A DNA stretch of 64,000 nucleotides from Balanoglossus misakiensis (Eukaryota > Hemichordata). Under the pieces are notes generated by a model that did not search any database, was not told where the DNA came from, and was given only the letters and a program-made list of their open reading frames with translations. Below, piece by piece: positions 23,017-34,037 of the stretch (position 1 is its first letter; each line of letters opens with the position of its first letter). The stretch is from positions 248,001 to 312,000 of the forward strand of contig CM082580.2 of the NCBI GenBank assembly GCA_040954595.2. The letters run 5' to 3'. The translations under genes and the position numbers were made by a program.

Positions 23017-26000
23017 GCTCTGGTTAATGTTGACGCAAAGGTTGACCCCACCAAACACTCAAAATTAATGGGCAGAACACTGTCCACTACGGCCTGGTTA
23101 CTGTGTGCTCTGATTAATGTTGACGCAAAGATTGACCCCACCAAACACTCAAAATTAATGGGCAGAACACTGTCCACTATGGCCTGGTTACTCTGTGCTC
23201 TGGTTAATGTTGACGCAAAGGTTGACCCCACCAAACACTCAAAATTAATGGGCAGCACACTGTCCACTATGGCCTGGTTACTGTGTGCTCTGGTTAATGT
23301 TGACGCAAAGGTTGACCCCACCAAACACTCAAAATTAATGGGCAGAACACTGTCCACTACGGCCTGGTTACTGTGTGCTCTGGTTAATGTTGACGCAAAG
23401 GTTGACCCCACCAAACACTCAAAATTAATGGGCAGAACACTGTCCACTATGGCCTGGTTACTGTGTGCTCTGGTTAATGTTGACGCAAAGGTTGACCCCA
23501 CCAAACACTCAAAATTAATGGGCAGAACACTGTCCACTACGGCCTGGTTACTGTGTGCTCTGGTTAATGTTGACGCAAAGGTTGACCCCACCAAACACTC
23601 AAAATTAATGGGCAGAACACTGTCCACTACGGCCTGGTTACTGTGTGCTCTGGTTAATGTTGACGCAAAGGTTGACCCCACCAAACACTCAAAATTAATG
23701 GGCAGAACACTGTCCACTACGGCCTGGTTACTGTGTGCTCTGGTTAATGTTGACGCAAAGGTTGACCCCACCAAACACTCAAAATTAATGGGCAGAACAC
23801 TGTCCACTACGGCCTGGTTACTGTGTGCTCTGGTTAATGTTGACGCAAAGGTTGACCCCACCAAACACTCAAAATTAATGGGCAGAACACTGTCCACTAC
23901 GGCCTGGTTACTGTGTGCTCTGGTTAATGTTGACGCAAAGGTTGACCCCACCAAACACTCAAAATTAATGGGCAGAACACTGTCCACTACGGCCTGGTTA
24001 CTGTGTGCTCTGGTTAATGTTGACGCAAAGGTTGACCCCACCAAACACTCAAAATTAATGGGCAGAACACTGTCCACTATGGCCTGGTTACTGTGTGCTC
24101 TGGTTAATGTTGACGCAAAGGTTGACCCCACCAAACACTCAAAATTAATGGGCAGCACACTGTCCACTATGGCCTGGTTACTGTGTGCTCTGGTTAATGT
24201 TGACGCAAAGGTTGACCCCACCAAACACTCAAAATTAATGGGCAGAACACTGTCCACTACGGCCTGGTTACTGTGTGCTCTGGTTAATGTTGACGCAAAG
24301 GTTGACCCCACCAAACACTCAAAATTAATGGGCAGAACACTGTCCACTACGGCCTGGTTACTGTGTGCTCTGGTTAATGTTGACGCAAAGGTTGACCCCA
24401 CCAAACACTCAAAATTAATGGGCAGAACACTGTCCACTATGGCCTGGTTACTGTGTGCTCTGGTTAATGTTGACGCAAAGGTTGACCCCACCAAACACTC
24501 AAAATTAATGGGCAGAACACTGTCCACTACGGCCTGGTTACTGTGTGCTCTGGTTAATGTTGACGCAAAGGTTGACCCCACCAAACACTCAAAACTAATG
24601 GGCAGAACACTGTCCACTATGGCCTGGTTACTGTGTGCTCTGGTTAATGTTGACGCAAAGGTTGACCCCACCAAACACTCAAAATTAATGGGCAGAACAC
24701 TGTCCACTACGGCCTGGTTACTGTGTGCTCTGGTTAATGTTGACGCAAAGGTTGACCCCACCAAACACTCAAAATTAATGGGCAGAACACTGTCCACTAC
24801 GGCCTGGTTACTGTGTGCTCTGGTTAATGTTGACGCAAAGGTTGACCCCACCAAACACTCAAAATTAATGGGCAGAACACTGTCCACTATGGCCTGGTTA
24901 CTGTGTGCTCTGGTTAATGTTGACGCAAAGGTTGACCCCACCAAACACTCAAAATTAATGGGCAGCACACTGTCCACTATGGCCTGGTTACTGTGTGCTC
25001 TGGTTAATGTTGACGCAAAGGTTGACCCCACCAAACACTCAAAATTAATGGGCAGAACACTGTCCACTACGGCCTGGTTACTGTGTGCTCTGGTTAATGT
25101 TGACGCAAAGGTTGACCTCACCAAACACTCAAAATTAATGGGCAGAACACTGTCCACTACGGCCTGGTTACTGTGTGCTCTGGTTAATGTTGACGCAAAG
25201 GTTGACCCCACCAAACACTCAAAATTAATGGGCAGAACACTGTCCACTACGGCCTGGTTACTGTGTGCTCTGGTTAATGTTGACGCAAAGGTTGACCCCA
25301 CCAAACACTCAAAATTAATGGGCAGAACACTGTCCACTATGGCCTGGTTACTGTGTGCTCTGGTTAATGTTGACGCAAAGGTTGACCCCACCAAACACTC
25401 AAAATTAATGGGCAGAACACTGTCCACTACGGCCTGGTTACTGTGTGCTCTGGTTAATGTTGACGCAAAGGTTGACCCCACCAAACACTCAAAATTAATG
25501 GGCAGCACACTGTCCACTATGGCCTGGTTACTGTGTGCTCTGGTTAATGTTGACGCAAAGGTTGACCCCACCAAACACTCAAAATTAATGGGCAGAACAC
25601 TGTCCACTACGGCCTGGTTACTGTGTGCTCTGGTTAATGTTGACGCAAAGGTTGACCCCACCAAACACTCAAAATTAATGGGCAGAACACTGTCCACTAT
25701 GGCCTGGTTACTGTGTGCTCTGGTTAATGTTGACGCAAAGGTTGACCCCACCAAACACTCAAAATTAATGGGCAGAACACTGTCCACTACGGCCTGGTTA
25801 CTGTGTGCTCTGGTTAATGTTGACGCAAAGGTTGACCCCACCAAACACTCAAAATTAATGGGCAGAACACTGTCCACTACGGCCTGGTTACTGTGTGCTC
25901 TGGTTAATGTTGACGCAAAGGTTGACCCCACCAAACACTCAAAATTAATGGGCAGAACACTGTCCACTATGGCCTGGTTACTGTGTGCTCTGGTTAATGT

Positions 26001-28770
26001 TGACGCAAAGGTTGACCCCACCAAACACTCAAAATTAATGGGCAGCACACTGTCCACTATGGCCTGGTTACTGTGTGCTCTGGTTAATGTTGACGCAAAG
26101 GTTGACCCCACCAAACACTCAAAATTAATGGGCAGAACACTGTCCACTACGGCCTGGTTACTGTGTGCTCTGGTTAATGTTGACGCAAAGGTTGACCCCA
26201 CCAAACACTCAAAATTAATGGGCACGATACTGGCCACTCTGGCCTAGTTAATGTTGACGCAAAGGTTGACCCCACCAAACACTCAAAATTAATGGGCACG
26301 ATACTGGCCACTCTGGCCTAGTTAATGTTGACGCAAAGGTTGACCCCACCAAACACTCAAAATTAATGGGCACGATACTGGCCACTCTGGCCTAGTTAAT
26401 GTTGACGCAAAGGTTGACCCCACCAAACACTCAAAATTAATGGGCAGAACACTGTCCACTACGGCCTGGTTACTGTGTGCTCTGGTTAATGTTGACGCAA
26501 AGGTTGACCCCACCAAACACTCAAAATTAATGGGCAGAACACTGTCCACTACGGCCTGGTTACTGTGTGCTCTGGTTAATGTTGACGCAAAGGTTGACCC
26601 CACCAAACACTCAAAATTAATGGGCAGAACACTGTCCACTACGGCCTGGTTACTGTGTGCTCTGGTTAATGTTGACGCAAAGGTTGACCCCACCAAACAC
26701 TCAAAATTAATGGGCAGCACACTGTCCACTATGGCCTGGTTACTGTGTGCTCTGGTTAATGTTGACGCAAAGGTTGACCCCACCAAACACTCAAAATTAA
26801 TGGGCAGAACACTGTCCACTACGGCCTGGTTACTGTGTGCTCTGGTTAATGTTGACGCAAAGGTTGACCCCCATCAAACACTCAAAATTAATGGGCACGA
26901 TACTGGCCACTCTGGCCTGGTTACTGTGTGCTCTGGTTAATGTTGACGCAAAGGTTGACCCCACCAAACACTCAAAATTAATGGGCAGAACACTGTCCAC
27001 TACGGCCTGGTTACTGTGTGCTCTGGTTAATGTTGACGCAAAGGTTGACCCCACCAAACACTCAAAATTAATGGGCAGAACACTGTCCACTATGGCCTGG
27101 TTACTGTGTGCTCTGGTTAATGTTGACGCAAAGGTTGACCCCACCAAACACTCAAAATTAATGGGCAGAACACTGTCCACTACGGCCTGGTTACTGTGTG
27201 CTCTGGTTAATGTTGACGCAAAGGTTGACCCCACCAAACACTCAAAATTAATGGGCAGCACACTGTCCACTACGGCCTGGTTACTGTGTGCTCTGGTTAA
27301 TGTTGACGCAAAGGTTGACCCCACCAAACACTCAAAATTAATGGGCAGAACACTGTCCACTACGGCCTGGTTACTGTGTGCTCTGGTTAATGTTGACGCA
27401 AAGGTTGACCCCACCAAACACTCAAAATTAATGGGCAGAACACTGTCCACTAAGGCCTGGTTACTGTGTGCTCTGGTTAATGTTGACGCAAAGGTTGACC
27501 CCACCAAACACTCAAAATTAATGGGCAGAACACTGTCCACTACGGCCTGGTTACTGTGTGCTCTGGTTAATGTTGACGCAAAGGTTGACCCCACCAAACA
27601 CTCAAAATTAATGGGCAGAACACTGTCCACTACGGCCTGGTTACTGTGTGCTCTGGTTAATGTTGACGCAAAGGTTGACCCCACCAAACACTCAAAATTA
27701 ATGGGCAGAACACTGTCCACTATGGCCTGGTTACTGTGTGCTCTGGTTAATGTTGACGCAAAGGTTGACCCCACCAAACACTCAAAATTAATGGGCAGCA
27801 CACTGTCCACTATGGCCTGGTTACTGTGTGCTCTGGTTAATGTTGACGCAAAGGTTGACCCCACCAAACACTCAAAATTAATGGGCAGAACACTGTCCAC
27901 TACGGCCTGGTTACTGTGTGCTCTGGTTAATGTTGACGCAAAGGTTGACCCCCACCAAACACTCAAAATTAATGGGCACGATACTGGCCACTCTGGCCTA
28001 GTTAATGTTGACGCAAAGGTTGACCCCACCAAACACTCAAAATTAATGGGCACGATACTGGCCACTCTGGCCTAGTTAATGTTGACGCAAAGGTTGACCC
28101 CACCAAACACTCAAAATTAATGGGCACGATACTGGCCACTCTGGCCTAGTTAATGTTGACGCAAAGGTTGACCCCACCAAACACTCAAAATTAATGGGCA
28201 CGATACTGGCCACTCTGGCCTAGTTAATGTTGACGCAAAGGTTGACCCCACCAAACACTCAAAATTAATGGGCAGAACACTGTCCACTACGGCCTGGTTA
28301 CTGTGTGCTCTGGTTAATGTTGACGCAAAGGTTGACCCCACCAAACACTCAAAATTAATGGGCAGAACACTGTCCACTACGGCCTGGTTACTGTGTGCTC
28401 TGGTTAATGTTGACGCAAAGGTTGACCCCACCAAACACTCAAAATTAATGGGCAGAACACTGTCCACTACGGCCTGGTTACTGTGTGCTCTGGTTAATGT
28501 TGACGCAAAGGTTGACCCCACCAAACACTCAAAATTAATGGGCAGCACACTGTCCACTATGGCCTGGTTACTGTGTGCTCTGGTTAATGTTGACGCAAAG
28601 GTTGACCCCACCAAACACTCAAAATTAATGGGCAGAACACTGTCCACTACGGCCTGGTTACTGTGTGCTCTGGTTAATGTTGACGCAAAGGTTGACCCCC
28701 ATCAAACACTCAAAATTAATGGGCACGATACTGGCCACTCTGGCCTGGTTACTGTGTGCTCTGGTTAATG
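23017..28770 (+). repeat. Satellite array, right arm
   Basis: 36 successive 90-bp monomers run from 23,024 to about 26,230 without a length change, followed by mixed 90/74-bp monomers to 28,770. Three main types alternate, defined by GCAGAACAC or GCAGCACAC and by CCACTAC or CCACTAT. GCAGCACAC marks fall at 23,254, 24,154, 24,964, 25,504 and 26,044 (900, 810, 540 and 540 bp apart). Frames of ~1,077 codons (plus) and ~1,095 codons (minus) run through the same DNA. Confidence 0.95.
26230..28770 (+). repeat. 1,828-bp higher-order repeat at the right end of the satellite
   Basis: The block of short monomers followed by five long ones (beginning near 26,322) recurs 1,828 bp downstream (near 28,150), including the rare CCCCATCAAACAC variant at 26,870 and 28,698. 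The array stops abruptly at 28,770 in TTAATGTTAATGG. Confidence 0.75.
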
Positions 28771-28776
28771 TTAATG

Positions 28777-28860
28777 GTAGGTCGTGGCTGTCTCATTTCA
28801 GGGATTTGTGGACTAAATGTCAATCTTTGTACTATTCGTACATGAAACTTTTCTTTTAAA
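28777..28860. repeat. Fragment of the 33-kb foldback family
   Basis: TAGGTCGTGGCTGTCT followed by ATTTCAGGGATTTGTGG matches the right arm of the foldback element at 32,917-33,137. It abuts the end of the satellite. Confidence 0.55.
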
Positions 28861-29001
28861 TACAACTTACAGACCAACATAGACAGTCATGCTTATATAA
28901 GTATGACTATCTATTAAAGTAACATTCATATCATGATTGTTGTTTTACACTGTGTTTTCAAAGTAATTGTTGCAGTAAACCAATTGCCTTGCTTGGAAAT
29001 A

Positions 29002-29116
29002 TTAAAAGGGAAGTCCTGTCCAGCTGATTTATGCATAATTTCTACACAATGTTTTTTTCTGAAAGAATGACCTCAAAGCTACCCAATTATGTAGCTGAAC
29101 CGGACTTCCCCTTTAA
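29002..29116. mobile_element. TTAA-flanked MITE (115 bp)
   Basis: TTAA at both edges. Termini TTAAAAGGGAAGTCC and TTAAAGGGGAAGTCC (right end reverse-complemented) continue imperfectly for ~24 bp. A half copy with the same interior (GAAAGAGTGACCTCAAAGC) lies at about 32,665-32,737. Confidence 0.7.
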
Positions 29117-29409
29117 ATGCTACCAGTGAGCTTGTTTGTCTTTGTAAATACACTCAAGTATTAATCCCCTTTTTCTCAGAATTCAATGCATCTTCATGCC
29201 ATGAGGTGAGAGGACACTTTTGTTAGCAGGAGGGAAACAAATCCAAAATAAATAATAACAGTGCAAAGTTGGTCTGCTGACTTTCTCCACATTTCATTAT
29301 TGAATTACGGCAAAATTATGAAATCCAATTATGAAATTCAGCTTTTTGTCCACTTTTTGTTGCTGCAAATTCATTGCGGTATAAAGGTCAATAATATGAC
29401 AAATCTTGG
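29117..29409. other. Spacer, no exon seen
   Basis: This stretch lies just 3' of the last recognised EGF exon of the minus-strand mosaic gene. I see no further module, stop codon context or convincing terminal exon. Confidence 0.35.
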
Positions 29410-29602
29410 TTAAAAGTATACAGTCACCTTCAATACACATTCCCATATATGGCTGAATGGCGTATTTGAGCATTCTAAAGAACATATGGTGGCGCCTGTT
29501 TTCCACGTGTGCCACCAAATGAAAATCTGTGATTGGCTAGATTTCAATTTTCCATGGTAACTATATATAGCTAATTTTCCATGGGTGATCATATACCTTT
29601 AA
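29410..29602. mobile_element. TTAA-flanked MITE (193 bp)
   Basis: TTAA at 29,410-29,413 and 29,599-29,602. The ends AAGTATACAGTCACC and the complement of GGGTGATCATATACC pair imperfectly. A related copy begins at about 44,684 (TTAAAGGTATACGGTCACC). Confidence 0.65.
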
Positions 29603-29627
29603 CTCTATAGTTTAACATGATACTTAC

Positions 29628-29813
29628 GAACACATGATTGGTTAAAAGTGTAGACATCATACATTGAGAGACCAGTTTCTCCAGGTGGCAGATAGAATCC
29701 ACCTGTGCCGTTATTTGCATATAAGAGATAGCCTTCTTCACAGGAACATTGAAAACCACCTGCAGTGTTTTTACAAAGTTGATCACAAGAATGTGAAGCA
29801 CATTCATTTATAT
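29628..29813 (-). CDS. Mosaic gene exon 16: second calcium-binding EGF module
   Basis: Acceptor CTTTGTAG, donor GTAAGTAT, 186 nt, phase 1-1. Begins D-INECASHSCDQLC, the calcium-binding EGF start. CKNTAGGFQCSC fits the Asn/Asp-hydroxylation pattern C-x-N-x4-F-x-C-x-C. The last loop is extended (YLLYANNGTGGFYLPPGE and on) before the final cysteine near the exon end, longer than in typical EGF modules. The next exon was not found. Confidence 0.85.
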
Positions 29814-29861
29814 CTACAAAGAAGGAACATGGATTGGATTAAAACAATGTACGTTCAGTAA

Positions 29862-30230
29862 AATTGAAAGTATTGTCATTTCTTTTAATCGTGAATTTTG
29901 GGATTATCTTGTGTACGTACAAGATGAATCTGTGATAAAATAAAGGCGTCACCTTGCTTGCTTTTGAAATACAAGGCCATTAATTTAGTTGATAATAGAA
30001 GAAACCTGCTGACTCAGCATGGTTCACCAATGGTTTGTCTATGGACAAAAACCTTAAAGAAATTTATCTCAAAATAGAGCATTGTAATCACACAATTTTA
30101 TTTGACCAATGAATTTATATTTACTAGACTGAGCTATGTGTAAAATTTCGTGAAAATGACAATAGTAGAAGTTTGTTTTCTAGCAATTATCAATGTAATC
30201 CTATGAGAAAAAGACACCTGAGATTAAAAG
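29862..30230 (+). repeat. Dispersed repeat R4
   Basis: Shares GAAAGTATTGTCATT, TTTAGTTGATAATAGAAG, CACCAATGGTTTGTCTATGG and GACTGAGCTATGTGTAAAAT with the copy at 55,860-56,215. Opposite-strand copies lie at 49,125-49,440, and partial ones at 31,240-31,425 and 55,340-55,590. Non-coding. Confidence 0.7.
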
Positions 30231-30334
30231 GTCATTCCAAAAATTTATCCGGAATTCTGAAATAAGTTCGGAATGTGTTAAATGTGAAAATAGTGACTTG
30301 AAGTTATGTTGCAAGTGACTTGATTATGTCTCAC

Positions 30335-30463
30335 CTTTGCATGCTGTTCCATTCACATCTGGTTCAAATCCCACCAAACATGCACACTGATAGTCACCAT
30401 CTCTATTTTCACAGACTTGATTGATTCCACACCGTGCCACCAATGTACTACATTCATTGATAT
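30335..30463 (-). CDS. Mosaic gene exon 15: first calcium-binding EGF module
   Basis: Acceptor AACATTTCAG, donor GTGAGACA, 129 nt, phase 1-1. Begins D-INECSTLVARCG and has six cysteines. CENRDGDYQCAC is a perfect match to the hydroxylation/calcium-binding consensus, followed by LVGFEPDVNGTAC. It fits a standard 42-residue cbEGF with no defects. Confidence 0.92.
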
Positions 30464-30553
30464 CTGAAATGTTATTTATCAAGATATGATCAAAATCCCA
30501 CAGGTCCGCTGGTAAATTCAGACCAACAAGTTTAGCTGGGAACCACCAGACCA

Positions 30554-30748
30554 ACAGGAAATTTTCACAAACAAATTTTCGCGAACTATGCAAGAGCCAA
30601 AAAAAAAAAGACATTTTTGCGTAAAAAACTATTTTCAGTGATAACAATGTAGTGAAATACGAGAACATGAAAATTAATCGTCTCATAACAGTTTCTGCTT
30701 TTGATATCGCAAAAAATTTCTTTGTCGCGAAAATTTCCTGTTTTACAG
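30554..30748. mobile_element. M1 MITE copy (intronic)
   Basis: The right end TTTCCTGTTTTACAG is followed by TA. Interior ATCGCAAAAAATTTC and AGAGCCAAAAA are shared with the other M1 copies. The left end is damaged (ACAGGAAATTTTC). Confidence 0.7.
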
Positions 30749-30941
30749 TAATCAATGAAAAATAAAATTACGAAAATCATGAAATTTCTGACAGCCATAG
30801 ATTTGCATGGCATGAACTGTATGTCCTATCAGCATGTAGTTTAGGTGACATTTATGATAAATAGTCAAATTACTGGAGTGATCGATTACGGTACCTCATA
30901 AGCAGACAACCACATGAAGACCAATCTTGATGTGAACTTAC

Positions 30942-31124
30942 CAATGCATGATGGTATTGCACTATTCCACTGTAAATCGGATTGACAAGTCAGGTAATCA
31001 GCACCATTTAATTCATAGCCAGCATTACAATAGAATGTGATGTTACTGCCCATATAATATGGTCCACTATCAGGGACAGCTTGTAGATGTGGGTCTGTTA
31101 TGAGTATATCACTGCAGTTCAATC
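30942..31124 (-). CDS. Mosaic gene exon 14: third sushi/CCP module
   Basis: Acceptor TTACTTGCAG, donor GTAAGTTC, 183 nt, phase 1-1. Four cysteines in CCP spacing (LNCSD, FYCNAGYEL, LTCQSDLQW, IPSCI), with the conserved GY after the second cysteine and W between the third and fourth. Complete single-exon module. Confidence 0.92.
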
Positions 31125-31239
31125 CTGCAAGTAAAAAAAATAAAACACTATGTGGATGCAGACTTGATTGTGGTATATATATTGGGTATCTGTATTCTGT
31201 CACAACTTTAACATTTTCACCCCAAGTTCCCACTATAAA

Positions 31240-31425
31240 AGTCCAGATACCATTGACTCCTTTTTTTCAATTATCGACTAAATTCATGACTCTGTATTTC
31301 AAAAACAAGCGTGGTGACCCCTATATTTTATCACAAATTTTCATTATACATACATAGGATAATCCAAAAATTAACAATTAAAAGAAATGACCATATTTTC
31401 AATTTTACTGAATGTACATCCTTAA
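31240..31425 (-). repeat. R4 repeat fragment, opposite orientation
   Basis: TTCAATTATCGACTAAATTC and ATTAAAAGAAATGACCATA are the reverse complement of R4 landmarks. Confidence 0.6.
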
Positions 31426-31434
31426 ATGACTTAC

Positions 31435-31617
31435 GTTGACAGTATCCTGGATCTCCAATCCATGATCCATCTTCACCACATGTAGAGACAGTGTAGCCAG
31501 TCAGACTGTAGCCAGATGGACATGAGTAGGCAATGGTTGTTCCAAAAATCAATGAATCACCATTAACAATTTCATATGATAAGTATTTGTCTACATTCGG
31601 TGGTGGACACTCGCGAG
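31435..31617 (-). CDS. Mosaic gene exon 13: second sushi/CCP module
   Basis: Acceptor TCCAAACAG, donor GTAAGTCA, 183 nt, phase 1-1. Begins P-RECPPPNVDKY. Cysteines fall in ECPPP, YSCPSGYSL, STCGEDGSW and PGYCQ, with the usual G-Y and W positions. A textbook CCP module as found in complement regulators and selectins. Confidence 0.93.
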
Positions 31618-31639
31618 CTGTTTGGATAAGATGAACAGA

Positions 31640-32321
31640 TAACATTACAAGTGTGTTAATACTAGGAAAATGGTTTAAAGGGACATGTAGCAGTAACCCT
31701 CACAATCCTGCATATTTTCAAGTTACCAGTGTCTGGTTTAACATTCAGTGTGTAATGTCCCAATTAGACACCCATGTGGAATGTAGCAACCAGCACAAAG
31801 TGCCCCATCATAACGCTATGGAGAGAATTTCAACTTGAGTCAGTGATTTTTATGAAAACATGACAGTGAACACCCTGTGTTATACTTTGTTTTCAAAACG
31901 ACTCATCACACACTTTAAAGCCTCTAGAGCTGCCAAATTTCACAATTTTTTTCTTTTCCACAGTAAAACCTTTCAAATCTATGGTGATGCATACCACGAT
32001 AGCTAGCTGCATACTGTTTGTATGGAGGCTGATTTTAATAAAATGGGTACGGCACCTGTTTAATACATTGCACGTTTAAATTGCAACATACAGCCACAAT
32101 CAGGCATTGATGACATGTTCTTGTATCCCTATCAGTAAGCTTAATTATTTCAATGTACCAATCTACGTCGGAAAATAAAATCTGAAAATAAATGCAAAAA
32201 GTGGCAGCTCTAGTGGCTTTAAAGCACTGAAAGGTTCAGAGGACTAACATTTTTCTGAAAATCCGTCTCCTAAGTGTGCACTACAATGGCAGTTTAATTG
32301 TTTTCAAAAATATCAACTTAC
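31640..32321. other. Intron, no exon seen
   Basis: Nothing recognised in the ~700 bp between sushi exons 12 and 13. Confidence 0.4.
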
Positions 32322-32501
32322 GCTCGCATTGGGGCACAAGTGGACCCCAGACACCATCTGCTTGGCATTCCAATGAAGACACATTATTTATAAACTGATA
32401 GCCCTCAATGCATTGATAATAAGCAATGCCACCATACACTGTACTGGTAACATTGGTAAGAATTCCATTGCTGCACTCAGGGGGTCCACCACATGTTATT
32501 C
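32322..32501 (-). CDS. Mosaic gene exon 12: first sushi/CCP module
   Basis: Acceptor TTTTTTAG, donor GTAAGTTG, 180 nt, phase 1-1. Reads G-ITCGGPPECSNG, then AYYQCIEGYQF, SLECQADGVW and PQCE. Contains a CCP pattern plus one extra cysteine (ECSN) near the start. Directly follows the short exon 11. Confidence 0.92.
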
Positions 32502-32664
32502 CTAAAAAATAAACAACAAATTAGTGTCATTCAAGTTGTTGCTAACAATAGATTCAAGAGACAAATTAAGTCACTGCACTTTTTTCATTAATTATCTTGG
32601 ATACAAGACACCAGGCTAGGCATATTTGCATAGCTGGTACGACTTATACACGGCGAAAATGTTT

Positions 32665-32737
32665 TTTTTTCCTGAAAGAGTGACCTCAAAGCTACAAAAT
32701 TATGTAGATATCAGCTAGACCGGACATCCCCTTTAAC
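32665..32737. repeat. Half copy of the 29.0-kb TTAA MITE
   Basis: GAGTGACCTCAAAGCTAC, then AATTATGTAG and GACCGGACATCCCCTTTAA match the right half of the element at 29,002-29,116. Confidence 0.6.
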
Positions 32738-32783
32738 TACTGGATAACCGTCCGAGCATTGGAATGAGACAGAGACATCATAC

Positions 32784-32837
32784 CTTCTATCTCTGTACTG
32801 GTCACCACGCCCTCACTAATCACAATTTCGGGACAGT
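32784..32837 (-). CDS. Mosaic gene exon 11: short linker exon
   Basis: Acceptor TTCTGACAG, donor GTATGATG, 54 nt, phase 1-1. Encodes D-CPEIVISEGVVTSTEIE, linking the last CUB to the first sushi. The single cysteine has no partner in the exon, though the sushi exon that follows has an extra one. Supported mainly by splice borders and phase. Confidence 0.65.
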
Positions 32838-32916
32838 CTGTCAGAACAAGGATCACAATGATAAGAATGCATGCAGACAAATACTTAAACTCATAAATGT
32901 CAGTTGTTTTAAAGTG

Positions 32917-33137
32917 AAGGGGTCGTCGCAATGCGTTTGTTTATAAACATTACAATTCATCCACAAATCCCTCAAATAAGATAATTCTTAGAATGAACGA
33001 AGCAGCTGACAGTATCCTAGACTGTCCATGACAGCAACTGAAGATCCTAGTAGGTCGTGGCTGTCTAATTTCAGGGATTTGTGGATGAATTGCAATGTTT
33101 ATAAACAAACAAACGCAGTGCGACGACCCCATCACTT
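32917..33137. mobile_element. Foldback MITE with ~60-bp arms
   Basis: The left arm (GGGGTCGTCGCAATGCG, then ATTCATCCACAAATCCCTC) is the complement of the right arm (GGGATTTGTGGATGAATT, then CAGTGCGACGACCCC). The ~100-bp centre contains TAGGTCGTGGCTGTC. A half element sits at 28,777. Confidence 0.75.
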
Positions 33138-33357
33138 TATTGAGTGTGATACAAGAGTGTTGCCATTCCTGTCAATGGTCCAAAATTGCATTGCAATTGT
33201 AAGAAATTACTGTCTCTGTTTTTCCAGCTCTTTGAAGTTTCGTAAAAATTCAAAAACATTTGCACCTTTCAATTAATGACTCTAAATCACAAGGAATAAA
33301 GGGAGAGTGTGTTTCTAAGAATTCTGTAACAACTTTTTCTGAAATGTTAGTAAGTTA

Positions 33358-33564
33358 CTGTAAAACACTTTATTTTCGCGAGCAAGAGATTTTCGCGAAA
33401 TACGCGAGAGCCAAAATAGCGTGAAAATAAAAAGTTGCGTAATTTTTTTGAAGATAAAGATGCAATGAATGAAATAAGAGAACGCGAAAATTAATACTGG
33501 CGAAACAGTGGCCTCTCTCGATGTCGCGAAAAATTTCAACTCGTGAAAATAAAGTGTTTTACAG
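33358..33564. mobile_element. M1 MITE copy, TA-flanked, next to exon 10 donor
   Basis: CTGTAAAACACTTTATTTTC opens and its complement closes the element, with TA outside both ends. It ends 10 bp from the donor of CUB exon 10 (exon ends 33,574). Confidence 0.85.
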
Positions 33565-33573
33565 TATGTGTAC

Positions 33574-33757
33574 CTGGTGAAAATGAAGCCCTGAATCCTT
33601 TAGCTGGTCGTGTTCTACTACTCCTGAACACAACCGAAAAGTGTCCAATGTCTGTACGGCAATCGGGTGGTGGCACTGTGCCATCAATGACTCCATCAGA
33701 ATTGCCACTCCATGGACCAATAATGACATCATCATCACTCTCAGTACCATTGTATAC
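33574..33757 (-). CDS. Mosaic gene exon 10: CUB domain 3, second half
   Basis: Acceptor GTTTCTGAAG, donor GTACACAT, 184 nt, phase 0-1. Reads VYNGTESDDDVIIGPWSG, PPPDCRTDIGHFSVVFRS, then RPAKGFRASFSPG. Shows the CUB V-Y-(D/N)-G, the W-SG turn and the terminal GF-A-F strand. One cysteine. Confidence 0.88.
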
Positions 33758-33796
33758 CTTCAGAAACAAAGACAAATTAAGCATGCATTGTAAATA

Positions 33797-33991
33797 CCGT
33801 AAAACGGGAAATCTTCACAACAGGAAATTTTCGCGATATCAAAGGTGGCTACTGTTACGCGACAATTAATTTTCACATTGGCATATTTTACTGCATTGTT
33901 ATCTCTGAAGCATTTTAAGCGACTTTTTATTTTCATATTTTTTGGCTCTCACATAGTTTACGAAAATTTATCGTTCACGAAAATTTTATAG
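33797..33991. mobile_element. M1 MITE copy, TA-flanked
   Basis: CCGTAAAACGGGAAATC at the left and AAATTTTATAG at the right, TA outside. The interior contains the shared CGCGATATCAAAGG and GGCTCTCACATAG. More diverged than its neighbours. Confidence 0.7.
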
Positions 33992-34037
33992 TATTCAATC
34001 CTTGTTGCATTTCCTGCTGTAACAGCTACTCAACATA

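Noticed and set aside
22950-26237. Minus-strand open frame of 1,095 codons
   Set aside because: Same satellite read backwards; its C-terminal end runs into the inverted repeat of the inserted transposon.
23014-26247. Plus-strand open frame of 1,077 codons with a 30-residue repeat
   Set aside because: It is a by-product of a 90-bp satellite lacking stops. An equally long frame exists on the other strand, and short monomers break it everywhere. No start context, no introns and no recognisable domain.
16403-28770. CRISPR-like repeat array
   Set aside because: Units are contiguous monomers without unique spacers, and the genome is animal.
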